Under the pieces are notes generated by a model that was not told the DNA's origin, did not search any database, and saw only the letters and a list, made by a program, of their open reading frames with translations. A DNA stretch of 64,000 nucleotides, from the NCBI RefSeq assembly GCF_009189165.1, contig NZ_CP045118.1, forward strand, positions 5,952,001 through 6,016,000, written 5' to 3'. This stretch comes from Pseudomonas sp. SCB32. Lineage in GTDB: Bacteria > Pseudomonadota > Gammaproteobacteria > Pseudomonadales > Pseudomonadaceae. Positions 18,570-26,257 of this stretch are shown here, piece by piece. The first letter of the stretch is position 1. Each line of letters begins with the position of its first letter. Made by a program: the position numbers and the translations under genes.

Positions 18570-18845
18570 ATGCTGCCGCCCAAAGCCTTCCTCGATGCCA
18601 TCAGCCAACAAGCCGGACGCCTGTTCGGCGGCGAATCGCCCTTGCCGAAGGCCGAGCTGGAAGCCCAGTTCAAGGTTCTGATGCAGAGCGCCTTCAGCAA
18701 GCTCGACCTGGTCAGCCGTGACGAGTTCGACAGCCAGATGGTGGTGCTCGCCCGCACCCGCGCACGCCTCGAGGCCCTGGAAGCCAAGGTCGCGGAAATG
18801 GAAGCCAGGCTCTCGCCGCCCGCCGACGCCGCCCCAGCCGAGTAA
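18570..18845 (+). CDS. ubiK: UbiK (YqiC/BMFP) ubiquinone biosynthesis accessory factor
   Basis: A 91-residue BMFP-family protein. After an N-terminal amphipathic region, residues about 30-82 form the trimeric coiled coil with the conserved LDLVSRDEFDSQMVVLARTRARLEALEAKVAEME. E. coli UbiK supports aerobic ubiquinone synthesis by assisting UbiJ and the Ubi complex at the membrane. The ATG at 18570 is preferred; the nearer upstream ATG at 18563 is in another frame. It is followed by comM after 52 bp, as in other pseudomonads. Confidence 0.88.
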   Translation: MLPPKAFLDAISQQAGRLFGGESPLPKAELEAQFKVLMQSAFSKLDLVSRDEFDSQMVVLARTRARLEALEAKVAEMEARLSPPADAAPAE

Positions 18846-18897
18846 AACAGGCAGGGAAGCTCCACCGGCGGGGCGGCATGCGATCAAGGAGTGATCC

Positions 18898-20388
18898 ATG
18901 TCCCTCGCCGTCGTCCACAGCCGTGCCCAGGTCGGTGTAGAAGCACCCGGTGTCACCGTCGAGGCGCATCTGGCCAACGGCCTGCCGTCGCTGACCCTGG
19001 TCGGCCTGCCCGAAGGCGCCGTGAAGGAGAGCAAGGACCGCGTCCGCAGCGCCCTGCTCAATGCCGGCTTCGACTTCCCCGCCCGTCGCATCACCCTGAA
19101 TCTCGCCCCGGCCGACCTGCCGAAGGACGGCGGGCGCTTCGACCTGGCCATTGCCCTGGGCATCCTCGCCGCCAGCGGGCAACTCGCCGATGCCAGCGGC
19201 CTGGATGATCTGGAATGCCTGGGTGAACTGGCGCTGTCCGGCACCCTGCGCCCGGTGCCTGGCGTATTGCCCGCCGCACTGGCCGCCCGCGCCGCCGGGC
19301 GGGCGCTGGTGGTGCCGAAGGAGAATGCCGAGGAAGCCAGCCTCGCCAGCGGGCTGACCGTCTATGCGGTCGGCCATCTGCTGGAACTGGCCGCGCACTT
19401 CAGCGGCCAGGAGCGCCTGCGTCCCTACGAGGCGAACGGCCTGCTGCGCAGCACGCCGCCCTACCCCGATCTTGCCGAAGTGCAGGGCCAGACGGCTGCC
19501 AAGCGCGCCCTATTGGTGGCCGCCGCCGGGGCGCACAACCTCCTGCTCAGCGGCCCGCCCGGCACCGGCAAGACACTCCTGGCCAGCCGCCTGCCCGGCC
19601 TGATGCCGCCACTGGATGAAGACGAAGCCTTGCAGGTGGCGGCAATCCATTCCGTCGCCGGACGCGGCCCCTTGACCCACTGGCCGCAACGCCCCTTCCG
19701 CCAGCCGCACCATACGGCGTCGGCACCCGCGCTGGTCGGCGGCGGCAGTCGCCCACAGCCGGGTGAGATCACGCTGGCCCATGAAGGGGTGCTTTTCCTG
19801 GATGAGCTTCCGGAGTTCGATCGCAAGGTGCTTGAGGTGCTGAGAGAACCCTTGGAAGGTGGCGAAATTGTCATCTCCCGCGCCAACGGCCGCGTGCGCT
19901 TCCCGGCTCGCTTCCAGCTGGTGGCGGCGATGAACCCCTGCCCGTGCGGCTATCTCGGCGACCCCAGCGGCCGCTGCCGCTGCACGCCGGAACAGATCCA
20001 GCGCTATCGCGCCAAGCTCTCCGGGCCGCTACTGGACCGCATCGACCTGCACCTGACTGTCAGCCGCGAGAGCACCAGCCTCGCCCCCAGCGGCCCCAGC
20101 ACCAGCAGTGCCGAGCTGGCCGTGCAGGTCGCCGCCGCGCGCCAGCGCCAGCTGGACCGACAGGGCTGCGCAAATGCTTTCCTCGACCTGAAGAAGATGC
20201 ACCAACATTGTGCATTGAGCCCGGAAGACCAGGCATGGCTGGAAAAAGCCGGCGAGCGCCTGAACCTTTCGTTGCGCGCCCTGCACCGGATTCTCAAGGT
20301 GGCGCGCACCCTGGCCGACCTGCAGCAGGCGGAGAGCATCGCCCGCCCCCACCTGGCCGAAGCGCTGCAGTACCGGGCGGGGCACTAG
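18898..20388 (+). CDS. comM: ComM/YifB-type AAA+ ATPase (Mg chelatase-like)
   Basis: A 496-residue ComM, a hexameric helicase that promotes branch migration during natural transformation. The N-terminal Lon-protease-like domain (about residues 1-170, with GLPEGAVKESKDRVRSAL) precedes the AAA+ module with Walker A SGPPGTGKTLLASRLPG (about 217-233) and Walker B GVLFLDELPEFDRKVLEVLREPLE (about 296-319). A cysteine cluster NPCPCGYLGDPSGRCRC (about 345-362) is typical. ATCAAGGAG precedes the ATG. It converges on the RidA-like gene, with a four-base overlap of stops. Confidence 0.95.
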   Translation: MSLAVVHSRAQVGVEAPGVTVEAHLANGLPSLTLVGLPEGAVKESKDRVRSALLNAGFDFPARRITLNLAPADLPKDGGRFDLAIALGILAASGQLADASGLDDLECLGELALSGTLRPVPGVLPAALAARAAGRALVVPKENAEEASLASGLTVYAVGHLLELAAHFSGQERLRPYEANGLLRSTPPYPDLAEVQGQTAAKRALLVAAAGAHNLLLSGPPGTGKTLLASRLPGLMPPLDEDEALQVAAIHSVAGRGPLTHWPQRPFRQPHHTASAPALVGGGSRPQPGEITLAHEGVLFLDELPEFDRKVLEVLREPLEGGEIVISRANGRVRFPARFQLVAAMNPCPCGYLGDPSGRCRCTPEQIQRYRAKLSGPLLDRIDLHLTVSRESTSLAPSGPSTSSAELAVQVAAARQRQLDRQGCANAFLDLKKMHQHCALSPEDQAWLEKAGERLNLSLRALHRILKVARTLADLQQAESIARPHLAEALQYRAGH

Positions 20389-20873
20389 CCGGGCAGGTCC
20401 TGCGCGACGGCGAGGAGGTTCAACTCGACCGTCGCATTCTTCGGCAACTGATAGACACCGACCGAAGTGCGCGTGTGCACGCCGGCCGCGCCCAGCACCT
20501 CATACAGCACGGCCGACGCGCCGTCGGCCACCTCGCTCTGTTGCGTGAAGTGCTCCGCCGACTGTACGAACACATTGAGCTGCAGGACCTTGCGCACGCG
20601 GTCCAGATCGCCCAGCGCCTGCCGCAACAGCGCCAGCGCCCGCATCACGCAGACCTTGGCGGCCAACTGGGCGTCGGCCAACGACACCTCGCTGCCCGCC
20701 CGACCGGTAACGACGATCTCATTGCCCACCCGTGGAATCTGCCCACTGAGGTGCACCTGATTTCCCTCGATGAGGAAAGGCACGTAGTTCCCACCGATCT
20801 TCATTTCACCGCTGAAGTCGTAGCCGAGTTCGCCGGCGATCCGTTCGAACACAGCAGCACGCGTCTCGCTCAT
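20385..20873 (-). CDS. RidA/YjgF-like family protein
   Basis: A 162-residue member of the broader RidA superfamily, in the longer branch with an extra N-terminal segment (MSETRAAVFERIAGELGYDF). VHLSGQIPRVGNEIVVTGRAGSEVSLADAQLAAKVCVMRALA matches that branch. The canonical catalytic Arg of RidA (in the RxxVx motif) is replaced here by the THTRTSVGVYQLP... region, with Arg at TRTSVGV. Classical RidA hydrolyses reactive enamine/imine intermediates; these longer paralogues have less certain roles. Start 20873 opens MSET. Confidence 0.85.
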   Translation of the reverse strand: MSETRAAVFERIAGELGYDFSGEMKIGGNYVPFLIEGNQVHLSGQIPRVGNEIVVTGRAGSEVSLADAQLAAKVCVMRALALLRQALGDLDRVRKVLQLNVFVQSAEHFTQQSEVADGASAVLYEVLGAAGVHTRTSVGVYQLPKNATVELNLLAVAQDLPG

Positions 20874-20901
20874 AAGTACTCCCTGAATGGTCAGCTTCTG
20901 G

Positions 20902-21132
20902 TCAGCAGCGCCAGAACGGCCGCATCGCCTCCAGCCGCGCCTGCTCTCGGCTGACGCCGATATCGCGCAGTTGTTCGTCGGAGAGCTCCAGCAATTGCTT
21001 GCGGGTGCGCAGTCGGCGCCAGAACTGCTGCCAGCGGCTTTCCTGCGGGCCACTCGGAATCACACGGGGTTCGGGAAGGCCCAGCAGCTCCTGTTGATAC
21101 AGGGTCAGGCGTACATCGCTCATGCCGGTCAT
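20902..21132 (-). CDS. DUF1127 small arginine-rich protein
   Basis: A 76-residue DUF1127 (YjiS-like) protein. The C-terminal half, WRRLRTRKQLLELSDEQLRDIGVSREQARLEAMRPFW, has the family pattern LxxLsDxxLrDIGlsRxxa. Members bind RNA or affect small-molecule and phosphate or carbon metabolism in some bacteria, but the role here is unknown. The ATG at 21132 follows GGAGG by eight bases; a second ATG at 21123 is possible. It is in the same direction as the RidA-like gene 28 bp downstream and divergent from the MocR gene. Confidence 0.8.
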   Translation of the reverse strand: MTGMSDVRLTLYQQELLGLPEPRVIPSGPQESRWQQFWRRLRTRKQLLELSDEQLRDIGVSREQARLEAMRPFWRC

Positions 21133-21203
21133 GTCGTCGCTCCTCCTCTCTCGGGATCACCGGATGTGGGGATAGCCTGACGAATCGGCAAAAAGCATTA
21201 CAG

Positions 21204-21220
21204 ATTCAACACCCTTGAAT
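21204..21220. promoter_or_regulatory. Inverted repeat between DUF1127 and MocR genes
   Basis: ATTCAA-CACCC-TTGAAT, a perfect six-base inverted repeat, lies 99 bp before the MocR start and 72 bp before the DUF1127 start. A second, AGAGGC...GCCTCT, follows at 21234-21252. Either could be the operator of the MocR regulator or part of the promoter of either gene. Confidence 0.35.
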
Positions 21221-21318
21221 TTTCTCCATACAGAGAGGCGCGAAAAGCCTCTGAATGGCGTATTTTTGTTCGATCTGTACTGCTTATTACCAGCCACGTG
21301 CAGCTCGGGAGATCTGTC

Positions 21319-22767
21319 ATGAAGCGCTATGCGCAGCTCGCCACCACCCTTGGCGAACGCATCGAGCAGGGGCTGTACCGCCCCGGCGACCGTCTGCCCT
21401 CGGTGCGCGCGCTGAGCGAGGAGCACGGCGTCAGCATCAGCACGGTGCAGCAGGCCTACCGCGTGCTGGAAGACTCGGGACTGGTGGAACCCCGGCCGAA
21501 GTCCGGCTATTTCGTGCCCGAACGCCGTCATCTGCCGGCGCTGCCGGCGATGACCCGTCCGGCGCAACGGCCAGTGGATGTTTCGCAGTGGGACCAGGTG
21601 CTGGAGCAGGTGCGACGCGCGCCGGGCAACGATTTCGTCCAGCTCGGGCGCGGCACGCCGGACGTCACCAGCCCCTCGCTCAAGCCACTGCAACGCGCGA
21701 TGGTCCACGCCGCCCGGCGCACCGATATGCACAGCCTCGGCTACGAAGGCATCCAGGGCTCGCTGGATCTGCGCGAACAGATCGCCCGGCTGATGCTCGA
21801 CTCCGGCTGCCAGGTACCGCCCAGCGAGATCGTCGTCACCACCGGTTGCCAGGAAGCGCTGGCGATCACCCTGCGCGCCATCTGCCAGCCGGGGGACATC
21901 GTGGCCATCGACTCGCCGAGCTTCCACGGCGCCATGCAGGCGCTCAAGGCCTATGGGCTCAAGGCGCTGGAAATCCCCACCGACCCGATCAACGGCGTCA
22001 GCCTGGAAGCACTGGAGCTGGCCATGGAGCAGTGGCCGGTGAAGCTGATCCTGCTCACCCCCAACTGCAACAACCCGCTGGGCTACATCATGCCCGACGC
22101 CCGCAAGCGCGCCCTGTTGTGCCTGGCGGCGCGCTATGACGTGCCGATCCTCGAAGATGACGTCTACGGCGAGCTGGCCTATGCCTTCCCACGACCGCGC
22201 AGCATCAAGTCCTTCGATGCCGATGACCGCGTGCTGCTGGCCAGTTCCTTCTCCAAGACCGTGGCGCCCGGCCTGCGCACCGGCTGGGTGGTACCGGGGC
22301 GTTACCTGGACCGCATCCTGCACTTCAAGTACATCGCCAGCGGCACGTGCGCGCCGCAGCCGCAGATGGCCCTGGCCGAGTTCGTCGGCGGCGGCCACTA
22401 CGAGCCGCACATTCGCCGCATGCGCGCGCAGTACCAACGCCACCGCGACCTGATGACCGAATGGATCGGCCGCTACTTCCCCGAAGGCACCCTGGCCAGC
22501 CGGCCGCGCGGCGGCTTCATGCTCTGGGTGGAGATGGACGAGCAGTTCGACAGCGTGCGGCTCAACCAGGAGCTGCGCCGCGACAGCGTACAGGTGGCGG
22601 CGGGCAACATCTTTTCCGCCTCGGGCAAGTACCGCAATTGCATCCGGATGAACTATTCCAGCCGCGACCTGGCGCGCATCGAGGACGCCGTGCGCAAGGT
22701 CGGCGCCTGCGCCACGCGCCTGACCGCAGAGCGCCGCGCGCAGGACGAGGAGCTGCTGCCAGCCTGA
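21319..22767 (+). CDS. MocR/PdxR-type GntR regulator with aminotransferase domain
   Basis: A 482-residue protein that fuses a GntR winged HTH (residues about 1-70: LGERIEQGLYRPGDRLPSVRALSEEHGVSISTVQQAYRVLE) to a fold-type I aminotransferase domain (about 100-460). The PLP-binding lysine is in SSFSKTVAPGLRTGW (about residue 313), and the PLP contact residues TPNCNNPLGY and DDVYGEL are present. MocR proteins sense PLP or amino compounds and regulate a neighbour or distant genes; no adjacent metabolic gene makes the target obvious. It is divergent from the DUF1127 gene. Confidence 0.9.
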   Translation: MKRYAQLATTLGERIEQGLYRPGDRLPSVRALSEEHGVSISTVQQAYRVLEDSGLVEPRPKSGYFVPERRHLPALPAMTRPAQRPVDVSQWDQVLEQVRRAPGNDFVQLGRGTPDVTSPSLKPLQRAMVHAARRTDMHSLGYEGIQGSLDLREQIARLMLDSGCQVPPSEIVVTTGCQEALAITLRAICQPGDIVAIDSPSFHGAMQALKAYGLKALEIPTDPINGVSLEALELAMEQWPVKLILLTPNCNNPLGYIMPDARKRALLCLAARYDVPILEDDVYGELAYAFPRPRSIKSFDADDRVLLASSFSKTVAPGLRTGWVVPGRYLDRILHFKYIASGTCAPQPQMALAEFVGGGHYEPHIRRMRAQYQRHRDLMTEWIGRYFPEGTLASRPRGGFMLWVEMDEQFDSVRLNQELRRDSVQVAAGNIFSASGKYRNCIRMNYSSRDLARIEDAVRKVGACATRLTAERRAQDEELLPA

Positions 22768-22863
22768 CGGGAAACATTTATCCACAGCCTGGCGCTGCCG
22801 AGCGGCGTCGGGCTGCTGTACCTTCCATGGCTTCCGCAAGGCACTCTCGATTCAAGGCGACTC

Positions 22864-23670
22864 GTGTTGACCAGTCTCACCCTCGGCTCCCTGGCCATTC
22901 CCCTGCCTCATGTGCTGCTCTACCTCGGCTTCTTCGCCGCGCTCTTCGCCGGCTGGCTGGCCGGTCGCAAGCGCGGCGCCAATCCCGAAGGCGCGCTGTT
23001 CGGCATGTTCCTCGGCGGCCTGCTGGTGGCGCGGCTGGCCTTCGTCGCCCGCTATGCCGAGCAGTACGGGGCGACGCCGCTGAGCATCGTGGATATCCGC
23101 GATGGTGGCTTCCTCGCCCTGCCGGGCATCCTCGCGGCGCTGCTGATCGGCGGCCTGCTGGCCTGGCGCAAGGTGGCGCTGCGGCGGCCGCTGGCAGTGG
23201 CCGCGGTGGTCGGTGCCTGTGTCTGGGGAGGCAGCAGCGCGGTGGTCTCGGCGCTGGACCGCAGCCAGCAGATTCCCGCCCTGACCGTGATGGACCTGCA
23301 CGGCCAGCCGATCGACCTGCGCGCGCTGGATGGCCGGCCACTGGTGGTCAATCTCTGGGCCAGCTGGTGCCCGCCGTGCCGGCGCGAGATGTCGGTGCTG
23401 GAGGCCGCCCAGCAGCAACGCAGCGATGTGCGCTTCCTGCTGGTCAACCAGGGTGAGTCCGCCGAGGCGGTGCAGCGTTTCCTCCGCGACCAGGGCCTGA
23501 GCGAAGCGGCGGTGCTGCTCGACAGTGGCAATCGCCTGGGCCAGGCCACCGGCTCCTATGGCATGCCCACCACACTGTTCTACGACGCCCAGGGCCGCCT
23601 GAAGCACAGCCAGATGGGCGAGCTTTCCGCCGCCAGCCTGGAATACGGCTTGGGGCGGATCAAGGACTGA
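22864..23670 (+). CDS. Membrane thioredoxin with Lgt-like N-terminal domain
   Basis: A 268-residue protein. The N-terminal half (about residues 1-125) has about four membrane segments, with a pattern GGLLVARLAFVARYAEQYGATPLSIVDIRDGGF resembling prolipoprotein diacylglyceryl transferase (Lgt), but the essential Lgt catalytic His and Arg positions are not evident. The C-terminal half (about 130-268) is a TlpA-type thioredoxin with WASWCPPCRREM, the CxxC redox site, and the cis-Pro loop MPTTLF. It is probably a membrane-anchored periplasmic disulfide reductase. The start is GTG at 22864. Confidence 0.8.
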   Translation: MLTSLTLGSLAIPLPHVLLYLGFFAALFAGWLAGRKRGANPEGALFGMFLGGLLVARLAFVARYAEQYGATPLSIVDIRDGGFLALPGILAALLIGGLLAWRKVALRRPLAVAAVVGACVWGGSSAVVSALDRSQQIPALTVMDLHGQPIDLRALDGRPLVVNLWASWCPPCRREMSVLEAAQQQRSDVRFLLVNQGESAEAVQRFLRDQGLSEAAVLLDSGNRLGQATGSYGMPTTLFYDAQGRLKHSQMGELSAASLEYGLGRIKD

Positions 23671-23687
23671 TCCAACCATTCCCGCAG

Positions 23688-23714
23688 GGCGGATAACGTT
23701 CGACGTTATCCGCC
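23688..23714. repeat. Perfect hairpin repeat, 12-bp stem
   Basis: GGCGGATAACGT-TCG-ACGTTATCCGCC, a perfect 12-bp stem with a three-base loop, 18 bp after the membrane thioredoxin gene. It is of the GCGGATAAC type found between many Pseudomonas genes and has no T-run, so it is more likely a repeat than a terminator. Confidence 0.75.
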
Positions 23715-23778
23715 GTTCATCCGCGGTTTCAGGGCACTCCGAGGTCAGCCTCGGAACGGCCAATGGTTCAGGTGTATC

Positions 23779-23806
23779 GGCGTACAACCGCGAACGGTTG
23801 TACGCC
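23779..23806. repeat. Perfect hairpin repeat, 12-bp stem, CGAA loop
   Basis: GGCGTACAACCG-CGAA-CGGTTGTACGCC, a perfect 12-bp stem with a stable CGAA tetraloop, 65 bp after the previous hairpin. The stem ends share GGCG...CGCC and the trailing CCTAC with the previous element but the sequence differs. It lies just beyond the stop of the BRO-N gene. Confidence 0.75.
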
Positions 23807-23835
23807 CTACGTCCAGGTGAAGCCCCTGCCCGGGA

Positions 23836-24312
23836 TCAGGTGTGGAGGCTGTCCTCCATCAGGCGCACGGCATCTCCCCAGCGCACCCACAGCTTGCCTT
23901 GCCAGTCCAGCACCGACAGCGACTGCCCCAGCAACTGCTCCATGCGCCGGCGCGGCAGGCGCAGGTCGTGGTTGGGTGAATCGCGCAGCACCGGCAGCAC
24001 GTCGTGGGTCAGCCACTGGCGCAGGCTGCGGTTTTCCGGGTGATAGCAATAGATCAGCAGTAGTGCATAAAGGCCGCTTTCGCTGATCAGCAGCTCCGGG
24101 TCCTGCATACCGGCCAGACGTTCGTGGCGGCGCTGGTCGCTGTCGAGTTGGGCGATGATCTGGGGAGGGACCGGGCGACTGAGCAGCTTGCCCAGGTCGC
24201 GGGCGATGAACCACGCCTGCTGTTCGATCAGCAGCGCGCGCAGCCGGTGGTTGTGGCGGGTGAAGCCGGTGGGGATCAGGCCGTCGTCGGTCGGGGAAAG
24301 CGAGTTGTCCAT
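23836..24312 (-). CDS. BRO-N (BRO family, N-terminal domain) protein
   Basis: A 158-residue protein whose core matches the BRO-N domain: QQAWFIARDLGKLL (about residues 31-45) and SESGLYALLLIYCYHPENRSLRQWLTHDVLPVLRDS (about 77-112), the EsGLY...FrrWlt.eVLPalR pattern that defines the domain. In phages BRO-N domains occur in antirepressors and DNA-binding proteins. Here it stands alone, with no other phage gene in the window. The C-terminal 40 residues resemble no known domain. AAGGAG lies nine bases upstream of the ATG at 24312. The function is unknown. Confidence 0.8.
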   Translation of the reverse strand: MDNSLSPTDDGLIPTGFTRHNHRLRALLIEQQAWFIARDLGKLLSRPVPPQIIAQLDSDQRRHERLAGMQDPELLISESGLYALLLIYCYHPENRSLRQWLTHDVLPVLRDSPNHDLRLPRRRMEQLLGQSLSVLDWQGKLWVRWGDAVRLMEDSLHT

Positions 24313-24803
24313 GCTGTAGCTCCTTGTACGTTCAAGAAGCCGCCGCCCGAAACATCCGAAAGAGGGAGGCGGACCGTGCAAGGGTGGAAACCAGCGCAAT
24401 GTTGTCACAAAGCCGGCCGGACCGAAGCCCGCCTCACACGGCCCGCCATAGACAGCAAAGCGAACCCGGCACCGAAGAGGTGCCGGACCGCCACTGCTTA
24501 CAGCGACAACAACACTGCACGGGTTTCCACGCCCGGCCACGATGACGCTGTGGCAGGCGAAACGCTAAGCAGTGGCCTTGTAGGACCGCAATGCCGCGGG
24601 AGTGTAGGGGCGTTCCCAAGCTCTCCGCCGCCAAAACCTCGGACCTGTCGGACGACTTTCGGGAACTGAGAGGCTGTCGGGAAATTCGGGGGAAAGTCCT
24701 TTCGACGGTGCCGTTCTGAGGAATTGGGACCTGGGAATGTTCGCGAGCAAGGACTGGGCCAGTCCTACAGGATTCTGCCCGTCGCCTGTGGTGTGCTGGG
24801 GTC
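24313..24803. other. Intergenic stretch without a supported gene
   Basis: About 490 bp upstream of the BRO-N gene. No frame has convincing coding signal or a matching ribosome site. It holds a perfect hairpin CCGGCACC-GAAGA-GGTGCCGG at 24466-24486 and remnants of interspersed repeats near 24581-24610 and 24745-24775. It must contain the BRO-N promoter, but no consensus is clear. Confidence 0.6.
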
Positions 24804-25073
24804 GTTCGTAGGATGGGTGGAGCGAAGCGATACCCATGCTGTCGGTGCACGGTATCGATGGGTTTCGCTCCGCTCTACGCCATCCTACGTACGCGGCCTA
24901 GTGTTACTGGATCTCTTCAGGCTTCACGATCACCCAGTTCGTAGGATGGGTGGAGCGAAGCGATACCCATGCTGTCGATGCACGGCATCGACGGGTTTCG
25001 CTCCGCTCTACGCCATCCTACGTACGCGGCCTAGTGTTACTGGATCTCTTCAGGCTTCACGATCACCCAGTTC
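24804..25073. repeat. 133-bp tandem duplication of pchP 3' end plus palindromic element
   Basis: Two copies with a 133-bp period, 24804-24940 and 24937-25073, sharing GTTC at each junction. Each contains a REP-like palindrome (GTAGGATGG...CCATCCTAC) followed by the last 11 codons and stop of pchP, read on the minus strand. They differ at only three positions (24845/24978, 24853/24986, 24859/24992). The proximal copy belongs to the intact gene; the distal copy is a detached gene fragment (24904-24939). Confidence 0.92.
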
Positions 25074-26095
25074 TTGTCGGCGGTGACCGTCTGGCCCAGC
25101 TTGGCCTGGGTCTCGGCGTTCTTCTTGATCATGCCGTTGAGCTGGTCCATGTACTTGGGCTTGCGGTTGACCCACAGGTGGATGCCGTTCTCGGCAGTGC
25201 CGTTGAACAGCATGTAGCCGTCGCTGCTGGGGGTGTCACCGGCAACCAGGATCGGGCGCTTGAACTGGTCGATGTAGGTGAGGATGCCCGCCTGCTTGCC
25301 GGCCATCCAGATCGCCGGGGTCCACAGGTAGGGGGTGACTTCCATGTCCATGTTGGCCTTGGGATCGTACTTGCCGGCGGTGATCTGCTTGCGTGCGGTG
25401 GTCAGCTCGCCGCTCTTGCGATCCTTCAGCAGGGTGCTGACGCCGATGACGTTCTGCGGCTTCACGTTGTAGCCATACTTCGGATCGCTGGCGACCATGC
25501 GCACCAGTTCCTCGTGGGCGGCGGTCATCACGTAGACCTCGATGCCGTTCTCCATCAGCTTGTTGTACAGCTCGGCCTGGCCGGTGTAGACCTTCGGCGG
25601 GTTGATCTCGATGGTCTTGACCTCATCGCCTTCGTAGTAGGTGCTGGGCACCGGCTTGCCGTAGGCCATCAGCTCGTCGACGTAGCCCTTGAGTTCGTTG
25701 AGTGTGAAGCCGGAGAACACCTGGGCGACCCAGGGGTAGCAGACCATGTCGTCCACTTCGCAGAGCCGGTAGTAGTAGCTGTTGAGGCTCTCCTTGTGGC
25801 CGTTCACGTCCTTGAACGGAATCAGCTTGAGCGAGGGGTCGAGCTTCTCGCGGGTCAGCACGCCCTTCATTTCCAGGAAGGGCAGCAGCGACTCTTCCAG
25901 GTCGTAGCGGTAGCTGGTGTTGTCCATGTCGAAGACCGCGAAGGCGCCCTTGTTGGCGTTGGCGGCGATCAGGGCGTCGAGCTGTTTCGCGGCCGGTTCC
26001 GGCCAGTGCTTGAGCTCAGTGGCGGCATTAGCGGTGGCGGCAACGGCGGTGCTGGCGAGAAGCAGGCTGGCGAGCAGAGTACGCATGGGCTTCAT
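25037..26095 (-). CDS. pchP: Phosphorylcholine phosphatase
   Basis: A 352-residue secreted HAD-family phosphatase. The signal peptide MKPMRTLLASLLLASTAVAATANA is followed by motif I VFDMDNTSYRYD (about residues 53-64), motif II VMTAAHEE, and motif III/IV AGDTPSSDGYML. This matches P. aeruginosa PchP, a periplasmic enzyme that releases phosphate from phosphorylcholine produced from host phospholipids, giving choline. It ends inside a 133-bp tandem duplication. In P. aeruginosa it also lies near the LysR and MATE genes that follow here. Regulation by choline/betaine control is known elsewhere; no site is evident here. Confidence 0.9.
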   Translation of the reverse strand: MKPMRTLLASLLLASTAVAATANAATELKHWPEPAAKQLDALIAANANKGAFAVFDMDNTSYRYDLEESLLPFLEMKGVLTREKLDPSLKLIPFKDVNGHKESLNSYYYRLCEVDDMVCYPWVAQVFSGFTLNELKGYVDELMAYGKPVPSTYYEGDEVKTIEINPPKVYTGQAELYNKLMENGIEVYVMTAAHEELVRMVASDPKYGYNVKPQNVIGVSTLLKDRKSGELTTARKQITAGKYDPKANMDMEVTPYLWTPAIWMAGKQAGILTYIDQFKRPILVAGDTPSSDGYMLFNGTAENGIHLWVNRKPKYMDQLNGMIKKNAETQAKLGQTVTADKNWVIVKPEEIQ

Positions 26096-26127
26096 GGGGT
26101 TCCCCCGAGGTGGTCTTTTTGGGTTGG

Positions 26128-26145
26128 AAAAAGCCCGCTGCGGGC
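26128..26145 (-). terminator. Terminator of the LysR gene
   Basis: On the minus strand GCCCGC-A-GCGGGC is followed by TTTTT. It lies about 110 bp after the LysR stop and upstream of pchP. Confidence 0.75.
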
Positions 26146-26257
26146 CTCTCCCTGGACTAGTCCACCAAAGACCCTAGCAAAGCTCTATTTCAACTCGACT
26201 ACTGAAGCCGACGTGGAACATCGTGTCCGCGCCAGGACTTGTCTGCCTGCGGCAGCG

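Noticed and set aside
24313..24803. Possible small RNA upstream of the BRO-N gene, based on hairpin 24466-24486
   Set aside because: One perfect hairpin without an adjacent promoter or T-run is not enough to call an RNA gene.
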